Below the pieces are notes generated by a model. That model made no database searches. It was not told the origin of the DNA and saw nothing but the letters and a program-made list of their open reading frames with translations. This document shows positions 4,963-5,551 of a DNA stretch of 5,551 bases, one piece after another (position 1 is the first letter of the stretch; every line of letters starts with the position of its first letter). The stretch is taken from assembly GCA_027083915.1 (NCBI GenBank), contig JALWML010000204.1:1-5551 (forward strand). Direction: 5' to 3'. The translations under genes and the position numbers were made by a program. This DNA comes from Lysobacterales bacterium. GTDB taxonomy: Bacteria > Pseudomonadota > Gammaproteobacteria > Xanthomonadales > Marinicellaceae.

Positions 4963-5551
4963 CGGATGCTCTAAAAACCAGTCAGAGTCTAAAACTTTAT
5001 CAATAGCAATAATAGCTCTCATCATGTCATCATAAAGGTTAATGGTAATCTGCCCTGATCTTAGCCAAGCAGGGTAAGACATACCACAACTATTTTCATC
5101 ACGTTTGCATGAATCTTGCATTATCTGACTCTGAGAAGAACAATCGTATCCATGATGGCACAGGTATAAAATATTTAAAGTTATACCATCAGTTGTCAAA
5201 TAACTTATCTGTGAAACATTCATTTCCTGGGCAATCTGTTTTTGGAAATCAAAGTCAAACTTCAGTAAATATGCTAAAGAGGCAGATTTGATATCAAAAT
5301 CATCGCCAAAAACCTGCCTCCTTGATAATTTAAGCGTTTTTTTATCATATTTAAATTTAATTAATTTCGTTAGTAACTTTCTCTTCTTTATAACATTAAA
5401 TTTCAACTGCTTTATCTTTCCAGCTGGTAAATTCTGCAATTTAGTAAACCAATCATTACATTCATTTACTGCATCATTTACTTTTTCAATCTCCTCTTCT
5501 TTCAATAATTGGTAATCTATTTCATCGATCTCTATATCATATATTTCTTGT
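4951..5551 (-). CDS. unknown protein with a four-cysteine motif (5' end outside the window)
   Basis: The minus-strand frame stays open from the right edge (first full codon 5550-5548) to a TAA at 4953-4951, giving 199 visible residues. No in-frame ATG lies near the edge. A TTG at 5505-5503 could start a 184-residue protein, but a start beyond the window is more likely. Numbered from that TTG, residues 1-63 are lysine-rich and probably helical, followed by a mixed region and a cysteine cluster, C116-x5-C122-x10-C133-x6-C140-G, beginning CHHGYDC. The last part (YPAWLR 144-149, then LYDDMMRAIIAIDKVLDSDWF 157-177) is again helical. I do not recognise a named family. The cysteine spacing reminds me of uncharacterised proteobacterial proteins, from memory only. 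The cysteines could bind a metal or form disulfides in an exported protein. G+C is about 31% against about 44% in the neighbour, which may mark acquired DNA. Its promoter is not in view. Confidence 0.72.
   Translation of the reverse strand, partial: QEIYDIEIDEIDYQLLKEEEIEKVNDAVNECNDWFTKLQNLPAGKIKQLKFNVIKKRKLLTKLIKFKYDKKTLKLSRRQVFGDDFDIKSASLAYLLKFDFDFQKQIAQEMNVSQISYLTTDGITLNILYLCHHGYDCSSQSQIMQDSCKRDENSCGMSYPAWLRSGQITINLYDDMMRAIIAIDKVLDSDWFLEHPLDI

Noticed and set aside
4880..4990. bidirectional intrinsic terminator at the convergent junction
   Set aside because: Only tiny palindromes (GCTAGC, CACGTG) are present, with no stable stem followed by a T run on either strand.
5109..5515. plus-strand open frames of 60 and 75 codons opposite the last gene
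   Set aside because: They are low-complexity Phe/Leu/Ser/Asn-rich frames in an A+T-rich segment, without ribosome-binding sites, and the minus-strand frame is far longer and open to the edge.
1..5551. CRISPR array, tRNA or rRNA gene, insertion sequence or attachment site
   Set aside because: No regularly spaced repeats, cloverleaf-like segments, rRNA sequence, transposase-like proteins or terminal inverted repeats were seen; nearly all bases are coding.

Overview
The window reads as chromosomal DNA of an A+T-rich proteobacterium, most likely a gammaproteobacterium. The TolQ protein carries the gamma-style SISPYIGL segment, and the GlmU and YbgC proteins also read as gamma-like. The genus cannot be told from the sequence. 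Hand counts on sampled 60-base lines give about 39% G+C in tolQ, 44-47% in nadK and the nucleotidase gene, and 31% in the last gene (168 of 540 bases, 4981-5520).

Layout. Positions 1-765 (minus strand) hold the first 255 codons of glmU, the UDP-GlcNAc synthesis enzyme; the gene runs off the left edge. A 114-base divergent intergenic region (766-879) separates it from a tightly packed plus-strand cluster: ybgC (880-1302), tolQ (1286-1957), tolR (1961-2377), tolA (2394-3215), nadK (3252-4016) and a cytosolic 5'-nucleotidase gene (3997-4962). Gaps are 3, 16 and 36 bases and two gene pairs overlap (17 and 20 bases). I see no terminator inside the cluster, so it is probably one transcription unit. 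A convergent minus-strand gene of unknown function (4951 to beyond 5551) overlaps the nucleotidase 3' end by 12 bases and leaves the window at its right edge.

How the genes work together. TolQ, TolR and TolA form the inner-membrane, proton-motive-force-driven half of the Tol-Pal envelope machine; YbgC is the thioesterase that usually heads the operon. GlmU makes the sugar nucleotide used for peptidoglycan and lipopolysaccharide, so the left part has a cell-envelope theme. The usual partners tolB and pal do not follow tolA. Instead come two nucleotide-metabolism genes, an NAD kinase of alphaproteobacterial type and a nucleotidase, whose coding regions overlap.

Most of the window is ordinary housekeeping DNA, and I find no clear new multi-gene system. 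The points most worth a second look are the alpha-type NAD kinase in a gamma-type tol operon, the missing tolB/pal, the unknown four-cysteine protein at the right edge, and the small structures around the nadK start.
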